Shown piece by piece: positions 1-14,400 of a DNA stretch of 64,000 nt (the stretch's first letter is position 1; each line of letters begins with the position of its first letter). Source of the stretch: Phorcus lineatus (lineage: Eukaryota > Mollusca > Gastropoda > Trochida > Trochidae); NCBI GenBank assembly GCA_921293015.1, contig OV121081.1, forward strand, positions 46,215,877 to 46,279,876, written 5' to 3'. The position numbers and the translations under genes are program-made. The notes below the pieces were generated by a model that had not been told where the DNA came from, did not search any database, and saw only the letters and a program-made list of their open reading frames with translations.

Positions 1-408
1 CGAGTGCTTTTTAAACAAACTGATCCATTAACATGTGCACTTGAGAATAAATAACTTAAGAACTATGTATGTTGATTGTTGTACATATACTTAGTAATAT
101 CACTTCAGTCACTTCAAATCAAAATTAATATTTTCATACAACTAGAAATAGTACACCTATTAGGGAAACTGACTTCTAAAATTTCACTTAACATTCATAT
201 AGAGGCAAACTATAGTGAATAATTGTTATTAATTTTTTTTTTTGTAATTGTAATTTGATTTGATAGTTCAAACATGTTTTAACAATGATATACGAAGAGA
301 CAAAAACAATTTGGTAATTCCTTATTTTATATTATTTCTCAAAAAATCAAACAAGCCTGGAGCACATTTCAGTGGAAGATGTCCTATATCTTACTAGTAA
401 AGTCTTAC

Positions 409-3400
409 CTAAGATCTGCCACTGATCTCTGCAGCTTGTCGTTGAGGTATTGTAGATCATCCACGATATCCTGATCATCAAACTTACGTCCCTCCAGGAG
501 CTCCAGCTGTTTGAGCACCTTGCACTGCACCATGGAGAGGGCGTGGTCCTGGATGATCTCTCGGTCCTCTGGCTTCTCCAGTAGGTTCTAAACAAACAAG
601 GAAGATAATTAACATTTTTAAGCTCTTAGGGTTACGACAGCCTTAGGCCAATGTTATATGTTGTATCTACAATCTCCTAGCACTACAAAACTTTTTAAAA
701 AAGTCATAGACCTGTATTTTTTAAGCATTCTTAGTGGTAAGTCAAACTGTGACCAAAAAAGAAGACTTCGTCTATACTCACCCTGAAAGTAGCAAGGATG
801 ATCCTGGTAACTTTCTCCTTCACGGACTCACTGAGGATGTCCGATAGGATCGGGATAATGTTGTACCTGCAGACAGAAAAATAGGTAGGACTTCAGCAAA
901 ATGTTCAAATTGATTATATTAGTTGAGGTAAGATAGCTATGGGATCACACTGTCATTGAACTTGTTTGGGTCAAGATCGTGAAAATTCAAACCCTACCTT
1001 CGAGGTGAGTGAGGTGAGTTGGTGTTTAACGCTGCTTTCAAGATTATTTTACTTATATCGCGGCTGCTAGTATTATTGCAGGGAGAAAGCCCGCAACACT
1101 ATTGTGGCTATGTATTGCGGTGAAACCTGCGAGCATCGGCTGGAACTAGCGAACCATGGGTGCCCTACCTTCGAAAATCAGGAAACAAATGCCGGCACTG
1201 ACTGTACCAAAAAGGCATCCACTCAACCCCTGGGTCTCCATAATATCATTGTCACAAATTTACTCATTTGGTAAATTTTCAATTAAAATTTTTTATAAGA
1301 ATTTAAAGTGTGCACATATTTCACATTCAATATTCATGTTATCAATGCTATTAAATTTTATACATTTTTTTTCCCCTTTTACTTTCTTAATATAATACAT
1401 ATTTTTGAGAAAGTTTTGTTGTGATTGTATATCGTACATTGATGCACTTATGATTCTGTTCCAAATGGAAAACTTAGGCCTTCCTCACTATTATTGAACA
1501 AATGGTCAAATGTACAATTTCACCCCAAATGTGATTATAAGAGGATTACGAACTTGTTCATGCGCTCAGCGAGAGTGCTGTTGAAGGTGAGGCACCACAG
1601 ACAGAAGGTGAGCTGGTACTGGATCTGGAACCCGACTTTACTACCCGCCAGCACAGACATGATCCTGTCACAGAGAGATACAATGTTACCGTTGATAGGC
1701 TTCGGCTCATGCATGTATATACAATGCATAAACCATTAGATGGAATCATGAATTTTACCACAGAAATTAGCATTAAAGAGCTTATAGAATGAGTTTACAT
1801 TTTCGGGAGATTGATAATTGAAGAATTATTAACTTAAAAAATTATTAAATAAGAATGATCCAAGGAGGTTATTGTGTGGTTCTAGCTGTTAAATGTTAAT
1901 CATATTTGAAGAGAATTTGGACTTTATCTGCATTGACCCTGAATCAAAACAAAAAACACTTAAACATTGCCACTTGCCTGTAGATTCAGGGTTAGTCAAA
2001 GGTTTAACAGATCAAAATTTTCAAAAACAGTCAAACTTCTTAAGCTTTGTCAAGTGATCTCATTGAGTACTCACGCAGAGATACCCTCAACATCGACGAA
2101 GGCCCATCTGTACATGTCTATTCTGAGCATCATCTGTAGACAGCGCGCGGCAGTCTGGAGGTACTCATTGCTCTACAACACAGACCGAGAAATGTGATAG
2201 AGATGTTGCCCTACATTGAAGACAATGACATACAGGCACATATAACAAGTATTTTTATTTCATTGCACTAGAGCTGACACATGGCTAATAACAGAAGATG
2301 TGAAAAGATGGAAGATCTTTTTTCAATGCTTGGTGATTAGCATAGTGGCAAAACAATTATACCATGACAAGGAAATGTTAAGGCAAGACTTAATTAAATA
2401 GATGATTTTCAGAAGAGGCACAAAAAAAAGAAGCAAATTTGGTCTAGTGTAGATGAAAGTTTTCAGGTAAGCAAACAGAAATAGATAAAATATCATTATC
2501 CCCCCTCCCCCAAAGCTTCCATACATGAGACTTGAGCTGGTCCTTGAGCCAGGTGAGGTAGAATTGCAGGTTCCTCTTGTCCATAGGCTCCTTGCTCCAG
2601 CATGCGATCTTCCCGATAATACGACTTGCCTGCACAAAATCAAGTTATAATCCATCGAGAGGGTTTATTCATAGATTCACAAAGATTTCATTATCAAATT
2701 TGTCTTCAATATGGTTAACAGGAAAGAATGACTTATTTCTAATAAAACTCTTTTTGGCATTTAAGTATAATGTAAATATGATAGCCCATTAACAATGTAT
2801 GATTAATTTACACCTTGTGAATTAGGAACAAATAACAATTTAGGGAAACATACAAATTCTTGAAAGAATAAAAGAAAAGCCCATGAATTTATTAATCAAA
2901 TTTCCAAGTGCTCATTCAAGGCGATATCCTAAAAAATTGCCTAAATCACAAATTACATTAATTTTCAGTTCTGAGAAAGGACAAGGCAGTACCTGATACA
3001 CAATGAACTTGTCCTGTCTGTCCAGCAGATGGAAGAATGGGTTCCACACAGATTCCTTCTTCTTCTTGGCATACTCCTTGAAGATGTCCACCCTGGACTT
3101 CTCCTCCTGTACATAAAAACATACGTCGTCAGACAGGAAGATCTACCCAGCTATGGAGCAACTTCCCCATGATACACATCTCTGACAGTATATACATTCA
3201 TCTTCAATGGTCAGTCAGGGAGATCCAACCACGACTTTCATCCAAAGGCATAATTCTACATCAGTGCATGATTTAAGCAATGATGCGTTTCCTCAAATTT
3301 TCTGTGAAAGCTCTTTAGCCCACTCAGCTGAACTTGATACTTCGATTACGAAAAACCTTAGGAGGTGAAATTGGACACTGCATCCCTCTTAATAGGGAAG

Positions 3401-6400
3401 TTACGTGCAATAAATGTTTTTGGACAAAGGTTGCTACTTTTCAATGATGAGAGCACTGCATGTAAACCACAATGCAACAAAGCTATTATTAGCTAGTGAT
3501 GGAAACTGGTGCTGGTTGTGTCTTGCAGGAATGTTGGCTTCATCGTGATGAAGTACAGTGTTAAAATTATGTATTATAACATTTGTATAAATATCAAATT
3601 CACATTCATTAAGGTTTATCAACTGGAGTTCAAAATCATAACAATCAGCTAGAAAATTTAAACAACACAAGCATACATCATCAATGGCTTTGGATAGCCA
3701 TATTGCCATGTGTAATGAATGAATGAAGTAGCCTCGACCCATGGGCTATGAGACAAACACAAACACACATAATATCTTAACACTTGCTGATCTATACCTG
3801 AAGAGCATCGTCCAGCATAGTTAGGATGTACTGTAGAGTCTGATCCTTGGCTATCTGGTTGATCAGGTTGTAGAACGTCACCGCAAACTGAAACATGTCA
3901 ACATTTCTTGGTCACTGACCTCTTTGGGCATATTTTTTTTAAACGTTATAGGTCAAGAGATTCTTGTTTCTATGTAGTTGATGCAGTGATTTATTGTTTA
4001 CTTGTTGTGAGTTTATTGTTGATCCGATGAAGTTGATATATGTTACTAAGGGTATTATTTTGGTTGCTTTAGATTTGATTCTTTGATAAGACTTAATGAA
4101 GGTTTGTTCAAAAAGAACATTAAATAGAAATAAAGCCACAAAAAAGCCTTGGCACAGCAAGACTACACATTGTTGACAAGTATGATAATTCATTGTTGGT
4201 CAATTAGTATAATCTATTAAAATATAATACCTTTTATCAATTTATGAGTTAGTTGCAAAACAAATATAAGCTATGAATAATAAGCCTAAGAAATCACAAA
4301 CAAACAAATAAAACAAGTAAAACCTTGAATAGAAGACCATTGAGTTGAAAACATTTTGAATTAATTTCCTGACTGGCTGACTAAATATATGCTATTTATA
4401 GCCACGAGTATTCAGTAATATTAAGATTACAGGGTAATGAAGAAACTTCAAGGATTTAAATATTCTAATAGAGACGGATAATGATTATGAAATTCAAAGC
4501 ATGGAAGAAATCCAAGAAATACCTGTTGTGGATTTTCTGCAAGCATGACGGTCCGTGTTTCCGAGCTTGCCATATCAAACTTGGAGATGAAGTTGAACAC
4601 TTCTTGAGATATCATCTGTCCTCTATGGGAGACAAAGAGAGAGATGAAATATTAAAATATGAAATATGAGTTGGATGACATATAGATACCCGAATATTCT
4701 AAATGAGCTTTCTTTATGTCAAGCGTTTTGTCTTAATGCAAGTTTATATGTATCTGTACCAGCAAATTGTTGGGAAACGTGAGATTAAATAACCATTACA
4801 GGAAAGGGATTAAGCATATAACATTCAGATAAGTCAGATAACGTAGAGAGTTCTCCATCCCATAACAAAAATACACCCACTGTTGCTTAACTTTACGGAT
4901 AGCTTTTAACTGAACTATAAAGATAATTATACCCTGAGATTATTTTATTTTGGTTTTATCAAAAGTCATACTCAAAAGTCATACTTTAAATACAGAAATA
5001 TTCAAGGTACTGACTGCAAGTAGGACTGCCAATTGACTCTGTTGGCCCGCACATCATTGGCTCTCTCCTGGAGAAGACTGGTAGCCACTTGGGCTCCTGC
5101 AACACACATTGCATTGTCAGAATCTGGAACATTTGGCACTCACTAATAGAACCATCATCAGAAAACTAGATTGGTTCTTCTATCTAATGTGATTGATGGA
5201 CTTCAAGTCTTATAGTAAGTACTGAATGCTGAGAAACAATCTGAATTATATGTGGATTTTATAATAAACTCAAAATTACATATTTTACATATGGTGTAAA
5301 CTGGAGGTGGGAAGTTGACGGTGGTACTTCTGTGGTGGTACTAATATGTGGTTTGTGTGGCAGTATGGGTAAGTAACAAAGTACAAGATTTTATTGATAT
5401 CCAACTACCTTTTTCACAGATTTGCTTTTGGTAAATAGAGGATATTATATGAGTGTCCATGACATACTATGTTTACGACACGAGTGCTTAATATTAGTAT
5501 TTCCCGAGCGAGAGCGAGGGATATACTGATATTAAGGCACGAGTGTCGTACATAGTATGTCATGGACACGAATATGATATTCTGTTTATTACCAAGTCGA
5601 GAAATCAAAGAAACTAATCAAAATCAACATCCAAGCATAGGCATAGGCGCATTTGGAACACAACGTCATATGCAAACTGTGACGTCAAAGCATTGTTTTA
5701 TACGTGACTTCACAATGAATAAGTGATATGTTGCCCTAGGGCATCGTATGAAAAATATGAACCCCGATATGATTGCCCTCGTAGGTAATAAAGATTTTTA
5801 TACTGTTTTCATGTTATGATATCTAAATTATTTTTCAGAGTAATGACACTTAAGCAAAGATTCTAATACGGTTTAGAAGATATCCAAATTAAAAAAAAAT
5901 TTCTTTTACAAAATTACGACTTTTCGTTTTTGATCTTTAAATGATTTCAGGTTTGAAAACATATTCAGGAACCCAAAACCTGGCAATGAATGTTTGAAAT
6001 CAATATAATCTTGTACCTCATTACTTCTTATATTTATTGTAAAGAACGGCTGTGCCAATGGGATACTTCAGATAAGCAGGAAGTAATGCTGTATTCAAAA
6101 TAAACACTAACCAGGTTTTAAGCTATTCACACATATACTAGGCAGCTTAAATGTACAAATCGCTAACCAAATTTAACTATAGAAACAATAGGAATATTAA
6201 GACATCTTTGGCAATTTGCCATGGTTTTGTACATGTTCTTTCAAAATGGCTTATTTTGCACTGATAATCTAAATTAAAAATCCTTCAAAGACTACACAAA
6301 ACAAAGAAGGAAAAAGGAAATTTCTCATGATAATGTTGAAATTATCCTAATAAACAGCATTCTAGTACAAAATCATCTTTGAAACACAGAAGTTGACTTG

Positions 6401-9400
6401 ATTCCTCTCAAACAAGAGTTTTTCAACTTATAATGAGAAGCAGCAGGTTTGATATACTTTATATTTAAGACAAAGATTGTGCTCTTCAGTCAAGAATTTG
6501 AGCTAAATGTTAAATCTTATACAATTTATCAGGTGAATGACAAGCCAAGACCAATGATGTATGCAGTTAAAACAGAAACTTGGAAAGTCAATTCAACAAA
6601 ATCCCTAACCCCATTTAAAAAATGTACCGGCAAATTTTATAATTTCAAAATCTATTTTCTTTTACTGTGTGTATGTGCACAGAGTTATACAAATGTAGGT
6701 CACATCTCATGAACAGGATTTGGGTTGATATACAAGGGAATGTGACATCAGTGCATAAATAAACACTGCTATCTTCTGTGCCATTAGTGAAGCTGTTCAA
6801 GCTGTGGGTTCTCATATACAGGGGACAAGACCAATAAGAAGTACCCTGTTGAGTTCAACCCTTAACACAAGCTTTTTTGTTTATAATAGGATAACCAATC
6901 TGGTATCAATGCATAATTCATAATCCCGGTTAGCCATGAAGTCTTTAAAATTACAGCATTCCAGGTGTTTTGCCTATTGAAAAGATTATCAGTATTGTTT
7001 TTTTGGGGCAAAGACCCAGTGGCACTTTTTAGAGTTTATCAAATATTATCCCTCTTTAACCGGGGAGTCTCTATACAAGATTTCAGCTTTCTAGGTGTTT
7101 TAATAAGGGAGAAGAAATTATGTTTTTAGGGCGTGGCCCTTGTGGATTTCATTAAGGTTTAGTCAAGGAGTCTGTCCATAAGGTCTCCACTTTCTAGAAG
7201 CATTGATTCTAGAGATATAGTGGAAAAAAATAAAATGTTGACAGACAGTTGGAAAGACAGTGAGACAAGCCTAATTTTTTTTACTGTTATGTGATACTCA
7301 AACATTTTGTAATTTCCTTTCATTGCTCACCCGTTGGAGATACCACTGTTTACTATATCTACATGTAATTACACATTGTGACATAACATTGTGTGTTGAC
7401 TGACATCACAATAATTAATCATGACTGATGGTAGTCTCGGGGAATTTCAAGCTTAATTATCATGAATAAGATACTAAACTCTTTCCCAGTTTAATTACAT
7501 TATCACAAAACTTGTAAACGGTATCGGTATCTAACTCGCGCATTAAATAATGAATAAATGATCCTTGCATGCAGCCAAACTTCCCAATAATACTGTTAAT
7601 ACTGTTACCATAATATGTGCATAACAAAGGCATATTTTCATAAACAGCACGTGCATTTGAGAACTATTATGTTTCACCCTCCATTACACAGAAAAAGAGG
7701 ATAGAGAACACTTGTATTATATTTTGTAACTGTCAGAAATACAAGTACCAAAACGACCCAAAGAAGTACATTAATAATGTCCAGTAAAACACCAAAGATT
7801 TCATACAGCAACATTAAAATAACTAAATGTTTCTCGAGTTAAATTTTTTTCAAAAGAAAAAATGGCAGTAAGATGTTATATTTGCTTTGTATTGGAACAA
7901 ATATTGATGCAGGAGGGAAATTTTTTTTTTCATCAGAAATACAATTTGGAACTGTTGACAGCATACAAAACTTTATGATAGTCGTTTTGACACACATATT
8001 TTCATGGTTGACAAATGAATAATTTTGTTATGACGCGAATAATTCAAAATTTATTTTTCTAAATGATAATAAACAGTTTTTGGCACACACATAAGATTAC
8101 TGTGCCAATGCCTAAGAAACATTTTTTTAAAAATTATTTATCCTAATGAGGCTTGACTTTCATATGAAAGAATGAACTTTTTGACACTTAACAGTAGCTT
8201 TAGTTCTCCAGTAATTCAGAAGTAAGGGAATATCCAAGGAAGAAGAGTGACATAATCACATAAGAAAGGAATCTCCTACATGTATAATGTTTATTGCGTC
8301 ACAACAGACTACCTAAACAGAATCTAGACAGTAGAATCTATGTTGAAACGTCGGCCATGCAGAATAAAAGAAGCTCTTCATCCATTAAAATAGTCATTAT
8401 TTTCTAGATATGACCAAATTATACCATGAGAAATTGCATTTAAATGAAAATGCACTGAATTCAGGAATAATTAACACGGAAGTTACAATTTCTCATCAAT
8501 GCTTTTATAGCTATACTCCTTTTTTAATCAAATGAATCAAAACAATATCAATTTCAGTACACTGCTCAAAATGTGCTTAAAATCATACTAAAAATTCAAA
8601 GAGCCATAGAAACAAATCAGAATTGAACATATTTCCTTAATTTCAACTTTTTCCTATAATGAAGAGAAAATGAATGAATATAAATGAAATAAAGATTTAC
8701 AAATGTATATATACCTTATCCACTTTTAACAATATAACGTTAACAATGAAAATCCTCAGTATAACCAGCATTCTGTTACATCAGCGTATTTGTATCTATA
8801 TATAGATGTATTGCTTCTACAAATACCCTTATATCCTTTGGGCCAAAAGCCTTGTATCGCTGATGGCAGACTTTTAACGCTATTTAAATCCTCAAATTTG
8901 TCAGCAAATGAAAACAAAATATCATTTAACTCCACGCACTATTGTTTAGTGTGTCCTCTTGTGAAAATGATATAAACCCCTGTCTGAGAGCTTGGCAGCA
9001 AGAAAGCCTATGATAGCTTGAAAATAAAAAGATCTTGTGCATGAAAAAACCCCATTATGAACATAAGATTCTCTGGCATACCAGCTACCTGCCTGTAGAC
9101 AGTATTGCTCCCTTTCTTTAATGTGATTGACACTCTTTCATCTCCCATCCCAGGTGGTGTCACTATTGCTGGATGCCAGTCATTTCATTGGCTGGTTACA
9201 TATAGCAATACAAAGCTTTTGGCACGAAGGATATCAGGGTAATTAAAGGAGCTACAAAAACACTGCAACACTGATTTAGCAGGATGTATTAACAGTGAAA
9301 GAAATAAACATTAGTCCAGTAACCTATGACTTCAAATATGCAGGGCAGGTTATCATAACGAATTTGAAAACATAAGGACAAGATTCATTTATAGAGGATA

Positions 9401-10793
9401 TGACCACATAAATGTATTTGCAATTGTTCAATGAATTGATCTGCAGTGCAAGGATGTTATTGACATGCATATATGAATAGATATGTATATGTACATGTAG
9501 CCATTTGTTGTTCATTTAACATATGATTACCATCACATATGGGTTAGTCTGTTAGGAACTCAACATGTGGTACATTGTGCATATATGACTAACAAAAAGA
9601 AATCCTCACCAAAACCTCTATATCTATCTGCAAGTGAGAAATATGCAAATCATGGAGGAGTAATACATCATGGTGTTTCATCAAATCTGAAAGTCTTACT
9701 ACTTCTGCATGCTTCAATGGTATAAAGACGACGTCCATATGTAGGAAAGAAAAACGCAACCAAACATTTACAACATAGACACGAACATGAGAATAACAAA
9801 ACTGATGTTAACAATATTAAACACCACAATAACAAACATTTAGCTAAGCTAATTATCTGAAGTAATAAACACCATGCTGAAAGGCAGATATAGACATTCT
9901 CAATCTGTCTAACATGTCTAATAATGTTTGAACATTGTAAAAGGTAATCATTATGCTACTAACAAAAGACCACATAAGGATATGAAAGCTTTGCAAAATC
10001 ATTTTCTTCAAATTGAGCATATCTGTAAGCTGTTGCATTCTATATTAACTATTGATTGCACTGCTAACAAAACTAACAAACCATTCCCGACAATTAAGCT
10101 GAATTGTGAATTGTCATCAGAATTTATAATATCTTTTGCTGTAGATCTAAGAGAATTAATTCAATTAATTAAACGTATCACAATGCAATGGTGGAGTGAA
10201 GGTTAATATTAGATAATCATAAAAATTATACAATGATATCTAGATAAATGCTCCATGATGTGATTTAGATTTCAAAATGAAATTTATCTATGGATGAAAA
10301 TTTTATTTGACTGCCGTTTACTCATATCCTGTTTGTGGCCTTACACAAAGCTCTGTAATTTCTAAGTGAAACATAATATTGACAACATATTCCCCTTCAC
10401 TTACCCTTTCTCAAGGACCTTCCTATGACAGAAATTTGATAGGTGATATTTAAGAAATTTACCAAAGCCTTTCCAAATAAATCCTAAGGCCAAAACATGC
10501 ATTTGATTTAGATGATTGAACAATACCATTACTTATTTAGATTTGATTCAGAGGCGAAGTTTTTATTTCAATAGTGTATCATTTATAGATTCGTACTTAT
10601 TTCAGCCAGTCATGCAGATATTTCTTTCTGATTTATTATTATTATTATCACAGCAACTATTTCATGACTCTCTATTTCAATGATAATCATGATCATAATG
10701 CATATATGTGAAGGCATAGCATGTTTCATTTGACATATGTTTACCTTTTTCCAGATCTTCAATGTTAGATATCACATTCCCAAAGTTCTCCAT
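409..10793 (-). CDS. ATP6V1H: V-type proton ATPase subunit H, N-terminal 337 codons (3' end outside window)
   Basis: Subunit H is the cytosolic regulatory subunit of the V1 sector; it couples V1 to Vo and controls ATP-driven proton pumping into lysosomes, endosomes and secretory vesicles. Ten coding exons on the minus strand, in transcript order: 10793-10745, 5096-5015, 4622-4523, 3887-3798, 3106-2993, 2629-2525, 2172-2075, 1664-1554, 866-782, 587-409. All phases join without a stop (1,013 nt). Recognisable family motifs are [51 protein letters not shown] and [19 protein letters not shown], all near-identical to animal subunit H. The start MENFGNV is the only Met that keeps phase with exon 2. 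The variable loop between exons 6 and 7 is short, like the shorter mammalian splice form. The exon 8 donor is GTTCGT, unusual but required by phase. About 140 C-terminal residues should lie left of base 1. Identity is very secure; exact exon edges are hand calls. Confidence 0.93.
1004..1162 (-). mobile_element. 5'-truncated tRNA-derived SINE, copy 1
   Basis: Lies in an ATP6V1H intron. It matches the tail and body of the longer copies at 42648-42920 and 26937-27237, but the tRNA-like head is missing. It is flanked by a perfect 12-bp duplication, ccctaccttcga, at 992-1003 and 1163-1174. That supports insertion by target-primed reverse transcription with 5' truncation. Confidence 0.8.
5428..5597. 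repeat. Long imperfect inverted repeat (foldback element)
   Basis: Arms at about 5428-5510 and 5514-5597 are reverse complements with a few mismatches and small gaps. Both contain the core gtgtccatgacatactatg. The loop is only a few bases. The 3' flank (5597-5790) is somewhat CpG-richer than the surroundings and may belong to the same transposon. No coding potential. Confidence 0.75.
9140..9285. repeat. Dispersed repeat, related to 40075-40205
   Basis: Shares ordered blocks with 40075-40205: an attgctgga-type block, a ggttacata block, gatatcaggg followed by a gagctaca block, and a terminal agcaggatg. Similarity is patchy, so the family and the ends are not resolved. Confidence 0.45.
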
Positions 10794-11496
10794 GATGTTA
10801 ATTCCTTTTTATTTATATCAATAAAGTGGTATCTTTACAATATCACATTGAAAACATCAAGGTTATCATCTGCTAATGCTATCCTTGATCATGTGACACG
10901 CGGAAGTAGAACGATAGTACCTTCTATAAAACTAATCATTTATTTGATAAAATATTTTCACAATATTGTAACCCACGTAAAAAAAAAATTTTATCGATAT
11001 AAAATTTTGAACTATATTTATAATATGCTTTATGAAATAAAAGGTTTTATTTTTTATAACCTAGATGATATATGATTATTATTAATTTAGATGTTTAGAA
11101 AATTAGCCGTCCTAGTAGTACGTTTAACATATCTCACGAGAGGTAGCAACACATCTCGTTTGTACTAAACGATAATACATTTCTATTTTATAATACATCG
11201 GGAGTGGAATCCGAGATAAAAGTGAGAAAATATAAATATCGAAATAATACAATATTCACTAAAATATCAAGATGTCAATTTTGTAATATTTTCATCCTTT
11301 TTTAGTGAAATTATTATATATTTCTTTTATCGTTTAACTGTCCTTGCAAACATGGCCACCTTGACGAAACAGTCGGAAAGCTGACATACTCTCTATCCTT
11401 GATTCATCAAGGATGTATTCTGCCACAGGCACATTTCATATAAAAAGACAATCTACAATTAGTTGAATAGAAAACGGACCCAAAATACTTTCAATA
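10794..11496. promoter_or_regulatory. Probable bidirectional promoter between ATP6V1H and SLC25A32
   Basis: The two start codons point away from each other with 703 bp between them, so both 5'UTRs and core promoters should lie here. Near ATP6V1H is TCATGTGA at 10889-10896, followed directly by the ETS-like gcggaagt at 10900-10907. Near SLC25A32 is a YY1-like aacatggccacc at 11349-11360. No TATA box is placed convincingly in this AT-rich stretch. Transcription start sites cannot be read from the sequence. Confidence 0.55.
10889..10896. promoter_or_regulatory. M-box / CLEAR-like E-box upstream of ATP6V1H
   Basis: TCATGTGA matches the M-box bound by MITF/TFE-family bHLH-ZIP factors and lies about 100 bp upstream of the ATP6V1H start codon. 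In vertebrates V-ATPase genes are TFEB targets through related CLEAR sites. Conservation of that control here is inference. Confidence 0.4.
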
Positions 11497-14400
11497 ATGG
11501 CGAGAAGTGAGACTGAAGGAGCGAAGGGGACATCAAAATTGTACTCAGTGCTTAGCAACATTAAATGGGAACATCTTCTCGCTGGGGTGTCTGGTGGAGT
11601 CGTGTCAACTCTTGTTCTACATCCGCTTGATCTCGTCAAAATCAGATTTCAAGGTAGGTGATGTATGGCAGATAAGTTGTGGATTACTTGATTTCGTAAG
11701 GGTTCAATATTCATTGTCCATTAAGTTTATTAAACTTGTATTGCATCACCATTTCTGAATATGAAAGTAAATTTACATGATTTATAAAGCATTGCTTTAT
11801 CAAAAAAAAAGATATGTGTAAGGCTTGTGTGGTTAGGATTATCAAATTTGGTTCTTTTCTTATTATTCATTTTGATATCTTGGTCCATTTGCTTAAAGCG
11901 TTTATTATGAATAGAAGCCATAAGAAATATTCTTTGGTAAACTGGAAACATGGCTGCCAAATATTCTTATTTCATAAATACCCTCTTAGTCTTACTTTTT
12001 GTCAGTCATCAGGTTGCCTAGAACAAGTTATTACCAGTTGTATATGAACTTATAAGGAATAAATAAAAGCCTAAAGCTTATCACAAATAACTAATCTAGC
12101 TTTCCTTGGCATTGGAATTTTATTTGGTTAGTATTTATAGGATCTTAGTACATATGTATTATAATCTGCATTAATAAATGCTTGGAAATCCAAATCTTGC
12201 TATGATATAATATGTTGGTGAAAATGTTGGTATTACATTTTTGTATTTTGCTGATTTTCTTTACAATATAATTTTCATTCGACACAATGAACATACTTTG
12301 ACTTTCTTATGGAATCTTCTGTTAAAGATTCATGCTTTAAAAACCCTCCAACTCTTCCCAAAGATATTTCATATTAATTCATATGTTTTAAGACATTTGT
12401 TACTTTGTACATGTTGTGGGAGTAAAACACCCCTGAATCCACAATATGAAAAATGACCTTATGAAATGAGTGTTATCATTATAGTAAAGAATAATTCTCA
12501 ATAATGAAACCATTGTTTTTTAGTAAACGAGGGATATGGTGTCACCAATCGTCCCCAGTATAATGGAATCATTCATGCAATGCGCAGTATTGCCAAAAAC
12601 AATGGAATTGTTGGACTTTACCAAGGCGTCACTCCTAACGTGTGGGGAGCAGGAATGTCCTGGGGACTCTACTTTTACTTGTAAGATGTCTTTTCTTAAT
12701 GATTTGAACGTTATTTACACCAAGGCCTCATGCCATTTAAGACTGGTAATCCATGTGGGCGTAGGGCATACTGTGGAATACTAGTGTGTATTTTACACTT
12801 TGCACTTTAAAAGTATAAGTTACTTCTATGAATGCGGAATGCGTAGAGCATATGTTATCCTTTTGGACTCTCACATGATTAAAAGAGTGTCCAAATATGC
12901 ATGTTTATGGAGACCAAAATTTGTTTTTTTTTAGGGTTTTCTGATCAACAGATCACATTGTTTCCGATATAAGGTAGAAATGTGCATTGCAACTTTATTT
13001 CCAACTCAATTCTCACGCACATATGAAATCTTACAATGCGTGTCACGCCTCATTGAAAGGTATCAAGTAAAACACAAAGCGCACAAATATGTATAAATGG
13101 AATTCCAGCTGAATTCGTTTATTTTCTCTTAATTGTTTTGTGGAAACAGTTGTCCAAATTCCTGAAATTGTCTGATACTTTTGACAAGGTTTTGTTCTGT
13201 ACCTATCTTAGAGTCACTACTTGTTTAATGTCAAGTCATTAAATCGGTACACAACATAATGATAAAATATTTTGGTTCAAGATTGCTATCCAACCCAATG
13301 CGATAATCAGCATAATCTCCTTATTTGTATAGTTGCCTTTGCTTGGAATTTTCTTTGTCAAACATTTTCAGGAATCAATGACTGTTATTTAAGGGCTTAA
13401 GAAAATACATCATTGTTTGATTTGTTCTAATTGTATTATTTTAGCTATAACTCAATCAAGACCCGAATGAACAAAGGGAACTCAAAACATGACCTGGGAC
13501 CTGCAATGCATATATTTGCTGCCAGCGGAGCAGGTGAGAGGAATCTTTGACTTGATTTAGGACATGTCTTATTTTCACAAAGGGCAGCGTTTTTTTCTGC
13601 CTTCTATTACGTAAGGAAATAGATATATGACGATACAGATATTTGACGATATCACAACATCTCGAAGCGATTCAATATTGTTATGTCATGATATACTTCT
13701 TTAAGGCCTTTTTGATAAAAAGGAAGGTCAACTTTTGACAAACACCTTGACTTTTAGGCAAAATAAACACTTATATGGTTACTGATATGAATCACTATAC
13801 AGAAATTGTATCATGATACGCATAGCATCAAATTAAGTATCCTGATTCTCTACACTACGTCATATCATCACAGCTCTACTAAAAAGCTGTAGAATGAAGT
13901 GTGTCGTTTTTCCAGTATGAGGTAAATTATCATCATTTGGATTACTGACTCATAAAAGATAAGGATCGCCTCTCACTGTTATGTGTGGTTTTGTTTTGTT
14001 TTTAGGATTTTCAACATTAGTTCTCACAAATCCAATCTGGGTGACGAAGACACGACTGTGTCTGCAGTATGAACATGGGAAGGTGAGCACCTCCGGGGTG
14101 CACTACAAGGGAATGGCGGATGCGCTGTATAAGATCTACAAGATGGAGGGAGTCCGGGGTCTCTACAAGGTACCTTGCTATTCTGGAATTTTGTTGTTGA
14201 CGTTGATCTGAAGGGGCACCTATATTACTTCGAAGCCTCAGGGCTTTCATTTCATCAGGAATTTAAGATCTAATTGAGTAGAAGATGAAAAAGATTAAGT
14301 AAATCTAGGATGTTTGTATATTTTTTATCTAAGGGAGCACTTTTAGTACTTTGAAGCCTCAGGGCATCCAGTTTATATCAGGAATTTGTTATTTCTATGA

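Larger units (their letters stand above)
5097..10744 (-). other. ATP6V1H intron 1 (5.6 kb)
   Basis: Long first intron between the 49-nt coding exon and exon 2. I see no credible exon in it on either strand. It contains the foldback repeat at 5428-5597, a dispersed repeat at about 9140-9285, and otherwise AT-rich sequence with short chance open frames. Confidence 0.7.

Noticed and set aside
347..595. 82-codon minus-strand frame starting MFRTYWRS
   Set aside because: Shifted frame over ATP6V1H exon 10; the homologous frame reads [20 protein letters not shown].
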